Source: Bacteroidota bacterium (GTDB lineage Bacteria > Bacteroidota > Bacteroidia > Chitinophagales > Saprospiraceae). Taken from it: DNA of 64,000 nt. The notes beneath the pieces are model-generated. The model was given only the letters and a program-made list of their open reading frames with translations, was not told the origin of the DNA and searched no databases. Below are positions 34,828 to 42,733 of this stretch, piece after piece. The stretch covers positions 1-64,000 of the forward strand of contig JAIUPL010000016.1 in assembly GCA_020160935.1 (NCBI GenBank), read 5' to 3'. Made by a program: the position numbers and the translations under genes. The number at the start of each line of letters is the position of its first letter. Within the stretch, counting starts at the first letter, position 1.

Positions 34828-35676
34828 ATGAAAACACTTTTCCCTTCTTTGCTCCTGCTTTGCTGGTTGCTGTCCCCATGCCTGGGAAATGCACAAACAA
34901 AACCTGCCCCGACTTACGGCAACAACGCCAAAACAGGTCGTTACTTCGCCACGAATGGAATCAAATTGTATTATGAAATCTACGGCCAGGGCCAACCACT
35001 GCTGCTGATTCACGGCAATGGTGGCTCTATCCGTGATTATCGGTACCAGATTCCTTACTTTTCAAAATACTACAAGGTAATTGCCGTCGACAGTCGCTCG
35101 CAAGGCAAATCGGTGGATACCAGCAGTGTGCTCAACTATGAAATGATGGCCGACGATTTTGCGGCCTTGCTGTCTCACCTCAAAATCGACTCTGCTTATG
35201 TGATCGGCTGGAGCGACGGTGGCATCAACGGCCTGTTGTTGGCGATCCGTCATCCAGAGAAAGTGAAAAAACTGGCTGTCACCGGGGCCAATCTGCACCC
35301 CGATACGTCCGTGATTTCACCGGACGGCACAGGTATGATTACGACAGAACTGGCTCGTCTGAAAGCCGGGCCGCAGGATGCCGCCACGCGCAATACCATC
35401 AAATTGCTGCATATGATGGAAGTGGAGCCGCATATTTCACACAGCGATTTGCACAGCATCCACTGCCCGGTTTTAGTGATGGGCGGTGATTTTGACGTCA
35501 TCAGGCCCTCGCATACGCTGGAAATTTTTGAAAATATCCAGTAGGCATACCTGTGGATTTTTCCATCTGCCGGGCATGGTACGCCGCACCACTACAAAGA
35601 AGAATTCAACAAAAAAGTGCGGAATTTCTTCCGGCAACCTTATAAAAAGCCATCGTGGGTGGACTGGGATCCTTGA
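34828..35676 (+). pseudogene. Secreted alpha/beta hydrolase interrupted by an in-frame TAG
   Basis: The frame opens with a signal peptide ('LLLCWLLSPCLGNAQ') and a typical hydrolase: oxyanion region 'LLLIHGNGGSIRDY', nucleophile elbow 'GWSDGG' and the acid in 'GGDFDVIRP'. It stops at a TAG (35542-35544). In the same frame translation would continue for 43 codons, 'AYLWIFPSAGHGTP' and 'FNKKVRNFFRQPYKK', to a TGA at 35674. The downstream part holds the catalytic His ('GHG') and is just what the family ends with. So a single-base nonsense change, a sequencing error or readthrough separates the triad. Homologues usually have Pro, Gln or Lys at this point. The stop alone leaves 238 residues without the His. 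Confidence 0.8.
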
Positions 35677-35814
35677 GAGGTATTCATTTCAGGTAACTAT
35701 ACCTAAGTACCAAGACCTAATTTCATTTTTCTTCAAAAATCAACAGTCCCTGTTCACAGGAAGACCGTTTTTAACATTTGAAAGTGCCCGAAAAATCAGA
35801 GTAGGGCTGCCAAG

Positions 35815-37389
35815 ATGATTTTCAACCAATCCAAATCGAATATGCCACTTTCCATGACCAAATCCTTGTTCCTGATCATTGCTTTGGGCCTAAGCCTTTC
35901 ATCTTACAACCTGCAGGCTCAGTGTACCATTTCTGTCAATGCAAACGTCAATGTTTCCCTTCCGCCCACTTGTTTGTACACCTTACCGGCTAGCGCCTTG
36001 TTGCACTCCGTCAATTGCCCTGGCGGAAATCTGGTAGCAGAAATTCTGCAGGGCGGCGTCTGGGTGCCCGCCAACCTCAATGCCTCGCATATCAATCAGA
36101 GCATCACGGCCCGCGTACGCGATACGAACAGCGGCACATACGCCGTGTGTACCATTCTGGTGCAAGACAAAACAGCGCCAGTTATCACGGGTTGTGCCAA
36201 TATCACCGTCAATTGTGAAGATGCTTGCCAGCCTATTCTGGCGCCGACCATCAGTGATTGCAGTTCGGTGACCTCAACCCTGACTTCCTCCACAGAAAAT
36301 CTGACTTGCGCATCGACGTACAGCCGGCGCATTACCCAGACGTATGTTGCAACGGATTTGTACAACAATTCATCTTCGTGTACGCGTACCATTCAATACG
36401 TGCGCCGCGCACCTACCACCGTCGTGTATCCTTCTAACATTACGCTGCAGGTAAGCGGTACCAATTGCGCCCCCTGGTGCAACAACGGTTCGGGACGCCC
36501 CTCTCCTACCCCTGCCAGCACCGGAACCGGGCAATTCGGCTCTCCGACGATTGATGGCAGCAGCATTTTCCCGGCCGTAAAAACACCCAGCACCTGCACT
36601 TCGCCCTGTGTGAGCGACGCCTGTCAGTTGACCGTCACCTATGCTGACGCAGTGGTCAATTTGTGCGGCACGAATCGCCGCATCGACCGCACCTGGCAGG
36701 TTTCGGCGGCTTGCGGAGCGCCGGCTGTCGCCAATTACTTGCAGCGGATCTGGATTTATACGGATGGCAACACAACCTGTGGCGCGGCTTGCGGCGTACC
36801 GTACAACCTGTCGCAAATGTATTCACCGCTGACAGGCACAACCACCTTTTTATGGTCGGTGCCAACCACCACCTGTGTCGTCAGATACGATATTCAGTAT
36901 CGCCTGAAAGTGGGCGGTGTTTGGCAACCCTGGGTAACAGCCAGCCCGGGCACCAATTCCTACACGGCCACCCTCACAACTGGTTTGCAAGGCGAATGGA
37001 CGGTCAGAACGCGTTGTAACGGCGTGAACTCGGCCTATGCGGCAGTAAAAACATTTACGACCGGCATTTCGAGCCTGGTTGCGGGCCCCGCCATCGACAC
37101 GGAAGAAGACAATACCTTTCAAGGGGATTTTACGGACACGCCGGTTCTGTCGGTCTTTCCCAACCCGAGTCAGGGTTCCATGACCTTTGGTTTTAAAGAG
37201 CCTGTGGGTGAGGGCAGCACGTTCCAAATCACAGACCTGTACGGCCGCCTTGTGTATCAAACGCCATTGATGGAAGGTACCTTGTCCATGGACCTGGAAA
37301 TGGGCAGCCAGCCGGCGGGTACATATATCGCCATGTGGAGCGCGCCCGGAGGTGAAAAAACAGTGACGCGGTTTGTTATTGCCCGGTAA
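35815..37389 (+). CDS. Cysteine-rich secreted protein with T9SS sorting domain
   Basis: 524 residues from 35815, or about 511-515 from the internal ATGs at 35842 and 35854. Signal peptide ends near 'YNLQAQ'. The mature part has many cysteines and HYR-like segments ('DKTAPVITGCANITVNCEDA', 'YPSNITLQVSG'), then a fibronectin-like stretch (~345-415, 'WVTASPGTNSYTATL'). The final ~80 residues ('SVFPNPSQGSMTFGF') are a type A T9SS domain. It is likely surface-exported and disulphide-stabilised, with no enzymatic motif. It follows the hydrolase pseudogene by ~140 bases. Confidence 0.8.
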   Translation: MIFNQSKSNMPLSMTKSLFLIIALGLSLSSYNLQAQCTISVNANVNVSLPPTCLYTLPASALLHSVNCPGGNLVAEILQGGVWVPANLNASHINQSITARVRDTNSGTYAVCTILVQDKTAPVITGCANITVNCEDACQPILAPTISDCSSVTSTLTSSTENLTCASTYSRRITQTYVATDLYNNSSSCTRTIQYVRRAPTTVVYPSNITLQVSGTNCAPWCNNGSGRPSPTPASTGTGQFGSPTIDGSSIFPAVKTPSTCTSPCVSDACQLTVTYADAVVNLCGTNRRIDRTWQVSAACGAPAVANYLQRIWIYTDGNTTCGAACGVPYNLSQMYSPLTGTTTFLWSVPTTTCVVRYDIQYRLKVGGVWQPWVTASPGTNSYTATLTTGLQGEWTVRTRCNGVNSAYAAVKTFTTGISSLVAGPAIDTEEDNTFQGDFTDTPVLSVFPNPSQGSMTFGFKEPVGEGSTFQITDLYGRLVYQTPLMEGTLSMDLEMGSQPAGTYIAMWSAPGGEKTVTRFVIAR

Positions 37390-37519
37390 TTCCTCGCTCG
37401 CCTAAACTTACCCCGCAGGGTTACTCAGATCACCCTGCCCCATGACGACAATCATAATTTTGGGAAATAATGGCGATGCACTTTTGTGTCATCGATCACT
37501 TCCTAATGTATTGCTAGTC

Positions 37520-37753
37520 ATGAAATTTGAATTCAATTTATCCATCAGCGAAATCGTGGTAACCTATGTCGTGATGATGGTTGTTATTTTTATTGCAGGA
37601 TTCTCCGGCCACTGGGGACTGGCCATTGTGGGCCTGCCACTTTTCCTGCGCGGACTGATGGGCTGGTGCCCGATCAAAACCCTGCTGAACAGTCGGAAAG
37701 AAGCCTCCAACGTACAATCGATGGAGCAAACTTCGCACCGGGCAGCAGCGTGA
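37520..37753 (+). CDS. DUF2892-like small membrane protein
   Basis: 77 residues from the ATG at 37520, preferred over 37442 because conserved sequence starts here. Two membrane helices are separated by a short loop: 'VVTYVVMMVVIFIAGFSG' and 'WGLAIVGLPLFLRGLMGWCP', ending 'IKTLLN'. The 'GWCP' motif and layout match DUF2892/YgaP-like inner-membrane proteins. Its stop TGA is the start of the repeat-armed hairpin that follows. Confidence 0.7.
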   Translation: MKFEFNLSISEIVVTYVVMMVVIFIAGFSGHWGLAIVGLPLFLRGLMGWCPIKTLLNSRKEASNVQSMEQTSHRAAA

Positions 37754-37905
37754 GTGTTTTGGTGTTTTTGTGTTTTTGTGTTTTTGGGGTGCTTCGCTTT
37801 GGGCTTTTAAGTTTGGAAAACCATGCATGCTAATTATTTGCATGAAAAAAACGAATGCCAAAAGCAAAGCACCCCAAAAACACTAAAACCCTAAAACACA
37901 AAAAC
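37752..37905. repeat. Repeat-armed inverted repeat between convergent genes
   Basis: Left arm is built of GTGTTTTT units from the stop codon of the DUF2892-like gene. It ends in a core at 37778-37800 (GTGTTTTTGGGGTGCTT...) that pairs with 37861-37883 (one G-A type mismatch at the C in GCTTCGC). The right arm continues as CTAAAAC/CACAAAAAC units to the stop of the next gene. The loop of ~60 bases holds CATGCATG. Confidence 0.75.
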
Positions 37906-37906
37906 C

Positions 37907-38503
37907 CTAACTCCCCCGTCCATACGCTTCATAATCCTCCATCGTATCCACATCCATTGCGCCTTCTGGAAAGGACACCGTAGCCAGGTCGTCCAGGTGG
38001 GCGGAGAGTATTTTTTTGGCGCCTGCGTCGCCACTCAATTGCAGGAGTTTTTCCCGGTATTTCCCGGTAAAAAGAACGGGCGTACCCAGCGTATCGGCGT
38101 AGGCCGCCGCCACGATATTTTTGCCGCTTTTCTGCTGTGTTTCATACAGCGATTGAAAAAGTGCGGCCGTGACATACGGCTGGTCGCAAACGGCAATGAT
38201 AATATGCTCTATTTCAGGGAAATGCGCGCCGAGGTACCGAACGCCGGCCATGATGCCCGTTCCTTTTCCATCTTCCCATAGTTCATTGTACACAATCTGT
38301 ATGGCCCGGTCCTGGATGGATGCGGACACTTCTGCAGCATAGGCCCCGGTTACTACGACCACTTGTGAGGGCTGGGCCTCCAGCGCAACGTCGGTGATAT
38401 GCTGGATAAATGTTTTGTTGCCAAATAGGAGTAGTTGCTTGATACCACTACCCAGTCGGGCCGAACGTCCAGCCGCCAGAATTACGATGCCTGTATTTTC
38501 CAT
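37907..38503 (-). CDS. MobA/MocA-like nucleotidyltransferase
   Basis: 198 residues from the ATG at 38503 (the 38512 start is a TTG). N-terminal nucleotide-binding signature 'IVILAAGRSARLGSGIKQLL', then 'GTGIMAGVRYL' and 'AVCDQPYVTAALFQSLYE' (Asp binds metal), and 'DVDTMEDYEAY' near the end. This is the layout of MocA-type cytidylyl- or guanylyltransferases for molybdopterin and similar small transferases. No other molybdenum-cofactor gene is nearby, so the acceptor is uncertain. Confidence 0.8.
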   Translation of the reverse strand: MENTGIVILAAGRSARLGSGIKQLLLFGNKTFIQHITDVALEAQPSQVVVVTGAYAAEVSASIQDRAIQIVYNELWEDGKGTGIMAGVRYLGAHFPEIEHIIIAVCDQPYVTAALFQSLYETQQKSGKNIVAAAYADTLGTPVLFTGKYREKLLQLSGDAGAKKILSAHLDDLATVSFPEGAMDVDTMEDYEAYGRGS

Positions 38504-38601
38504 GTTGAACAAAAAATGCAGGCAATGATAGGGACGAAAAAAAGCAGCGAGGGAAACTTTTTTGAAAATTCACCTTGTTTTGCACGCAAACAAATCGAAA
38601 T

Positions 38602-39066
38602 ATGACCATTTCTCAACACCTGGCTAAAAACCTCCGCGATGTGTACTTCGGGGGCAACTGGACGGCGTCAGACCTGAAAACCCAACTCAACGATGTGACC
38701 TGGCAACAGGCTACTACGCAGGTATTTGGGCTGAACACCATCGCCACACTCGTTTTTCACCTGAATTATTACGTCAAAGAGGTAACAAAAGTGCTTCAGG
38801 GACAGCCACTTACTGCCAGCGACAAGTTTGCGTTCACATATCCGCCTATTCAGAACAGGGAAGACTGGGAACGCCAACGCGACAGTATTTGGGCGGATGC
38901 CGAGGCTTTTGCCCAATTGATCGAACAACTGCCCGATGAAAAACTGTTGCAGGATTTTGCCGACCCAAAGTACGGGACGTATTATCGAAACCTCGCGGGT
39001 ATTATCGAGCACATTCACTACCACCTGGGACAGATTGCGGTGGTGAAGAAGATTGTGAATACTTGA
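38602..39066 (+). CDS. DinB-family protein
   Basis: 154 residues from the ATG at 38602. Four-helix bundle with metal-binding histidines as in DinB/YfiT: 'TLVFHLNYYVKEV' (first His) and 'GIIEHIHYHLGQIAVVK' (the second and third, H-x-x-x-H). Members act as metal-dependent thiol transferases or in stress responses; the substrate is unknown. It is convergent with the lipoprotein gene 3 bases away. Confidence 0.85.
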   Translation: MTISQHLAKNLRDVYFGGNWTASDLKTQLNDVTWQQATTQVFGLNTIATLVFHLNYYVKEVTKVLQGQPLTASDKFAFTYPPIQNREDWERQRDSIWADAEAFAQLIEQLPDEKLLQDFADPKYGTYYRNLAGIIEHIHYHLGQIAVVKKIVNT

Positions 39067-39069
39067 GTT

Positions 39070-39585
39070 TTAATGCTCCTGCACTACAGCCTTTCCAAAA
39101 AACAATGCCTCTGGCGCCGGGCGCGGAGTACCCAATGTCGTACCATCAGCATCGGTCACGGTCACGGTCAGCCTGTATTTTTCATAATTGCCATAGTCGG
39201 CGCAATCAATCGTGCGGGTTTCCTGAATACTGATTTTTGCCTTCCCTACAACAGCCGAACTCGGTGCGTTTTGAGGGTTTCCAGGTGGCTGCAAAACGAC
39301 GCGGCTCTCCTGATCGGCCGTTTTTACTTTCAAGGTATATTGCACTGAACCGGCCCATACGCAGTCTACGTCGCAGGGACAACGGTATTCATTGGCATCT
39401 GCAAAGCATACCGACATATCGTACTGTGGATATTCGGCGCAGTCTTGCCAGGAGAGAATCGTCTCGCGGGCAGTCGTGGTATTGTCAGCGGCTTTTTCGG
39501 AAGCAGCGAAAGAATCGTCTTTGGTGCATGCATTGAGCGCAAATACACTGGCGAAAAGCGGGAACATTAATCGGAAGTTTTTCAT
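39070..39585 (-). CDS. Lipoprotein with CxCxxxC motif
   Basis: 171 residues. The signal sequence ends in a lipobox ('FALNAC'), so it is a periplasmic or outer-membrane lipoprotein. A cysteine-rich segment reads 'RCPCDVDCVWAGSVQYTLKV', a pattern shared by many small Bacteroidota lipoproteins ('RCP...CVWAG'). More cysteines occur at 'QDCAEYP' and 'TIDCADYG'. Role unknown. Confidence 0.7.
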   Translation of the reverse strand: MKNFRLMFPLFASVFALNACTKDDSFAASEKAADNTTTARETILSWQDCAEYPQYDMSVCFADANEYRCPCDVDCVWAGSVQYTLKVKTADQESRVVLQPPGNPQNAPSSAVVGKAKISIQETRTIDCADYGNYEKYRLTVTVTDADGTTLGTPRPAPEALFFGKAVVQEH

Positions 39586-39737
39586 GGCGTTTCAATATTT
39601 ATCGGTGGATAATTCATTTTTGAAAATGTGACTGCATTCCACGAAAAAACACTGTTCCAGATCGCCTCCAAAACAAAATTGGGGTCATTTTCAGCCAAAA
39701 CTGGCGAGAAAATGCCCCAATAAAAAAACGATACCTT

Positions 39738-39918
39738 GTTGAGGGGTTGAGGGGTTGAGAGGTTGAGAGGTTGAGAGGTTGAGGGGTTGAGAGGTTGAGG
39801 GTTGAGGGGTTGAGGGTTGAGAGGCTTCTCCTTGGTCTCATAGTCATGACCAAGAGAAAGCCCCTCAACCTCTCAACCTCTCAACCCTCAACCTCTCAAC
39901 CCCTCAACCCCTCAACCT
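39738..39918. repeat. Long inverted repeat with GTTGAGG/GTTGAGA arms
   Basis: The gap 39586-39920 is mostly this element. About a dozen 7-8 base GTTGAG(G/A) units run from 39738, then an apical stem CTTCTCCTTGGTC (39824-39836) pairs with GACCAAGAGAAAG (39848-39860). The complementary CTCAACC units then run up to 39918. The right end touches the stop codon of the minus-strand gene at 39921 (on that strand, TGA followed by GGAGGTTGAGG). The first ~150 bases of the gap (39586-39737) show nothing notable. Confidence 0.85.
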
Positions 39919-39920
39919 CC

Positions 39921-40382
39921 TCACTGCGCCTGCGCCTGTTTCGAATTATTCGACATATTCACGTCGGGGTTGACTACGCCTGCGTTTTTAGATTCCACCA
40001 CCAATTTAAAGGTGGGCGGTTTTTGTTTGCCCTTGATATAGGTAGTGTAATAATTCATCGAAGTTTCCGCGCCGGAAACCATAATATTGAGCGACCGGGA
40101 GTCTACTTCCTGCCAGCCATTGCCATTTTTCAGGTACAGGCGCACCTTGAGCGGCGAGTTTCCGGGCATGTAAGGCAAGGTGCCGATATTTTTCGCCGTG
40201 GCCTTGATGGCTACGCCGATTTGCACATCTCCATTTGGAAAAACGAGGGCATCGGCAGGAAGAAACTGGATCGGGAGCGCAGCAGGATCGGCGCCCTCGG
40301 GCACATTTGATTTTATGATCTGTGCAAAAGAAGCAGCCGAAGCCACAAAAGTAAAAACGAAGAACAAGAGTACTTTTTTCAT
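39921..40382 (-). CDS. Secreted CARDB-like protein
   Basis: 153 residues from the ATG at 40382. Signal peptide 'VLLFFVFTFVASAASFAQ'. A single Ig-like beta domain follows ('DVQIGVAIKATAKNIGTLPY', 'VRLYLKNGNGWQEVDSRSL') of the CARDB type, ending in a polar Q/A tail. Probably periplasmic or exported. Its stop codon abuts the GTTGAGG hairpin. Confidence 0.65.
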   Translation of the reverse strand: MKKVLLFFVFTFVASAASFAQIIKSNVPEGADPAALPIQFLPADALVFPNGDVQIGVAIKATAKNIGTLPYMPGNSPLKVRLYLKNGNGWQEVDSRSLNIMVSGAETSMNYYTTYIKGKQKPPTFKLVVESKNAGVVNPDVNMSNNSKQAQAQ

Positions 40383-40534
40383 GTGTTGTGTAAATTGGAG
40401 GTGAATAATGGATGTTCCTACCTGTGTCGCACATCGAAAAAATGTACCCGGCAAACCGGATTTTTTTTCAAGAAGTCATTCATAATCAGGTTTCTGTATG
40501 CATTTTCATGAGCCAGAAATAATGAGAATCAAAA

Positions 40535-40557
40535 AAAACTAAACAAACGTTTGATTT
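40535..40557. promoter_or_regulatory. TetR operator upstream of tetR
   Basis: 23 bases identical to 41297-41319. It has the perfect palindromic core CAAACGTTTG (40544-40553), flanked by ACTAAA on the left and ATTT on the right. It overlaps the -33 TTTG of the promoter at 40550-40553. Confidence 0.8.
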
Positions 40558-40574
40558 TTTCTTCCCACCTACCC

Positions 40575-40582
40575 TACCTTTG
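40575..40582 (+). promoter_or_regulatory. -7 element of the tetR gene
   Basis: TACCTTTG matches TAnnTTTG. A TTTG lies 21 bases upstream, inside the operator. The ATG follows after eight bases, so the transcript is almost leaderless and probably self-repressed. Confidence 0.65.
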
Positions 40583-40590
40583 CATCGCTT

Positions 40591-41238
40591 ATGCAGGAAC
40601 AGGTAATACATACAGAAAAGCAGGATAAACGCCAGCACTTGCTGGAAGTAGCCGAGCGGCTTTTTGCAGAGCAGGGTTACGAAGCCGTGTCGATTCGCCA
40701 CCTGGCCAAGGAGGCCGATGTGAACATTGCGATGGTGAGTTATTACTTTGAATCGAAAGAAAAACTGTTTCGCACACTGCTGGAAAGCAAAATGCCCAAG
40801 ACCCGAGCCATCCTGGAAGAATTGCTGGCTTCGGATATACCCTCCTGGGAAAAAATGTCGAAAGTGATCGATATGTACATCGACAAGTTTTTTGTAAACA
40901 GGGCATTTCATCGCATTATTATGCGGGAAATGTCGCTACAACAACGCCCGGAGCATGTTCAGTTGATTGCCGACAACTTTGCTCGCAATATGAAAATTAT
41001 CCGGGGCATCATTGAAGAAGGCCAGGAAAAAGGGCAGTTCAGGTATGTTGATGCAGAACTTACCATCGCCAGTATGTTCGGTACCATTTCGACGGCTATC
41101 TACAACCACAAGTTGATGTGTATGCTGACGCAACAACCCGATTCCGAACTGGTGTATGGAGATGAATACCGCGAGCGATTTAAAAGACACATGAAATCTA
41201 TGTTGCAGGCACACCTGCTGCTAAAAGCGGGCGGGTGA
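40591..41238 (+). CDS. TetR-family regulator of the efflux operon
   Basis: 215 residues. N-terminal helix-turn-helix (~10-55): 'LLEVAERLFAEQGYEAVSI', 'HLAKEADVNIAMVSYYFES', 'KEKLF'. The C-terminal helical ligand domain (~60-210) is typical of the family. The operator with core CAAACGTTTG occurs once at its own promoter and once before tolC, in the same orientation. It therefore most likely represses both units and is released by a substrate of the pump. Confidence 0.9.
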   Translation: MQEQVIHTEKQDKRQHLLEVAERLFAEQGYEAVSIRHLAKEADVNIAMVSYYFESKEKLFRTLLESKMPKTRAILEELLASDIPSWEKMSKVIDMYIDKFFVNRAFHRIIMREMSLQQRPEHVQLIADNFARNMKIIRGIIEEGQEKGQFRYVDAELTIASMFGTISTAIYNHKLMCMLTQQPDSELVYGDEYRERFKRHMKSMLQAHLLLKAGG

Positions 41239-41269
41239 TTTCTGTAGAAGAGAATATTGGTTGGGAACA

Positions 41270-41290
41270 GCGCCGTCGGGCGTTTTTTTT
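41270..41290 (+). terminator. Short hairpin with T tract after tetR
   Basis: Stem CGCC (41271-41274) with GGCG (41279-41282) and loop GTCG, followed by eight T. The 4-5 bp stem is weak but the layout is that of an intrinsic terminator, just before the tolC operator. Confidence 0.6.
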
Positions 41291-41296
41291 GACCTA

Positions 41297-41319
41297 AAAA
41301 CTAAACAAACGTTTGATTT
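41297..41319. promoter_or_regulatory. TetR operator upstream of the efflux genes
   Basis: Second 23-base copy with core CAAACGTTTG (41306-41315), ending 17 bases before the tolC ATG. The next bases are T/A-rich; a clear -7 element is not visible. Confidence 0.8.
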
Positions 41320-41336
41320 AAATATTTTTTTTGAAA

Positions 41337-42659
41337 ATGACAAACCTTCTTGCCAAGACAACCCGCTTCAGTGTTGTGTTTGTGCTGTTGATGCTGTCTT
41401 CCGGCGTACAAGCACAGTCGGGCGAAGAGCGAACACTTACCCTGGATGAAGTGGTGCAACTCGGGCTTGCAAATAGCAAGCAGGTGCAAATTGCCAGCAC
41501 TCGTGCTGACATCGCACAAACGAAAACCCGCCAGGCATTGGCTTCCACGGTACCGTCTCTGACCTATTCAGGTTCGTACTATCGTCTGAGCGACAACATC
41601 ACTCCCTTCGAAACACCGCTGTTTACAATGCCGGTGTTGCTCAACCAGACCCTCAATCGTGTAAGCATCAGTGAGCCGGTGTTTACCGGATTGCGGGCAC
41701 TGAACACCATCCGTGCCACTGAATTTCTGGAAAATGCCGCTCGTTTTGACCTGGAGCGCGACAAAAAAGAAGTGCAACTCAATGTGATTAGCGCCGCTAT
41801 ACAGGTGTACAAACTGGAAGAGGCGCTCAAAGTGGTACAGAGCAGCCTGCTGACCGCGCAAAACCGACTCAAAGACACACGCGCGCTGCAACAGCAGGGC
41901 ATGGCGCTCGACAACGACGTGTTGAAAGCCGACTTTTCGCTGACGCAAATGGAAACGGCCCAGATCGAGACGACCAACAACCTCGCAGCAAGCCGCTTCG
42001 CCCTGAATACACTGCTGGGGCTTCCTGTCAATACCGTCGTACACATCGAGGCTGCCTCCATCGGCGCCGGCGCTGGCGCTGAAACACTGGAGTCGCTGCT
42101 CAATAACACTACCCAACGCGCTGATTATCAGGCGTCTACACAGCGGCTGCTTGCTTCCGAAAAACAACTCAAGGTAAGCAAGGGCGCCTACTTGCCACTG
42201 GTTAGCATTGGCGCAAATCTGTACACCAACAACCCCAATCAGCGCCAGTTCCCACTCGAAAACCGCTTCATCACTACCTGGGATGCGGGCATTCAGGTGT
42301 CATGGAACATTGGCAACCTCTACACCGGCCGGCACAACGTGCAGGAAGCCCGCCTCAATCTGACGCAATCTACCGTCCAGCGCGACCAGTTGCTCGATGC
42401 TGCCAATACTGATGTCAGCAACAATTACTTCGCCTGGCAAACAGCCCTGCAAAAAATTGCACAGTCGGAAAAATCTCTCACGCAGGCTACTGAAAATCAG
42501 CGCATTGTGCAACTCAGAAACAGCCAGCAATTGTCGACATTGACCGATCTGCTCGACGCCGACGCCCTGCTGCTGCAAGCCCGAATCAATCAGGTAAGCG
42601 CCAAAGCCGACGCTTCGCTGAGCCGGTTCAGGTTGCTGAGAAGCGCAGCGAGGCTTTAG
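41337..42659 (+). CDS. TolC-type outer-membrane efflux channel
   Basis: 440 residues from the ATG at 41337; the frame's earlier start at 41331 is TTG. Signal peptide ends 'GVQAQ'. Two copies of the outer-membrane efflux fold, each opening with a long helix ('LDEVVQLGLANSKQVQIAST' and later 'LASEKQLKVSKGAYLPLVSI') and containing 'WQTALQKIAQSEKSLTQAT'. It forms the trimeric channel for the adaptor and transporter encoded next (74 and 61 base gaps). It is preceded by the TetR operator. Confidence 0.9.
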   Translation: MTNLLAKTTRFSVVFVLLMLSSGVQAQSGEERTLTLDEVVQLGLANSKQVQIASTRADIAQTKTRQALASTVPSLTYSGSYYRLSDNITPFETPLFTMPVLLNQTLNRVSISEPVFTGLRALNTIRATEFLENAARFDLERDKKEVQLNVISAAIQVYKLEEALKVVQSSLLTAQNRLKDTRALQQQGMALDNDVLKADFSLTQMETAQIETTNNLAASRFALNTLLGLPVNTVVHIEAASIGAGAGAETLESLLNNTTQRADYQASTQRLLASEKQLKVSKGAYLPLVSIGANLYTNNPNQRQFPLENRFITTWDAGIQVSWNIGNLYTGRHNVQEARLNLTQSTVQRDQLLDAANTDVSNNYFAWQTALQKIAQSEKSLTQATENQRIVQLRNSQQLSTLTDLLDADALLLQARINQVSAKADASLSRFRLLRSAARL

Positions 42660-42696
42660 AGGTGAGAGATGATAGATGATAGATGAGAGATGAGAA
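42660..42696. repeat. One-armed tandem repeat after tolC
   Basis: AGGTGAGAGATGATAGATGA-type 7-base units (GATGATA/GATGAGA) start directly after the TAG stop. No complementary arm is found nearby. Similar one-armed arrays occur at 45543 and 52307. Confidence 0.65.
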
Positions 42697-42733
42697 TAAG
42701 AACAACTTTCCAAAATAAAAAAACGGTCGCACC

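Noticed and set aside
39614-39868. Minus-strand ORF of 84 codons and overlapping plus-strand ORF 39795-40310 with repeats such as 'LSTSQPLN'
   Set aside because: These are translations of the GTTGAGG/CTCAACC hairpin arms; there is no protein-like sequence outside the repeat.
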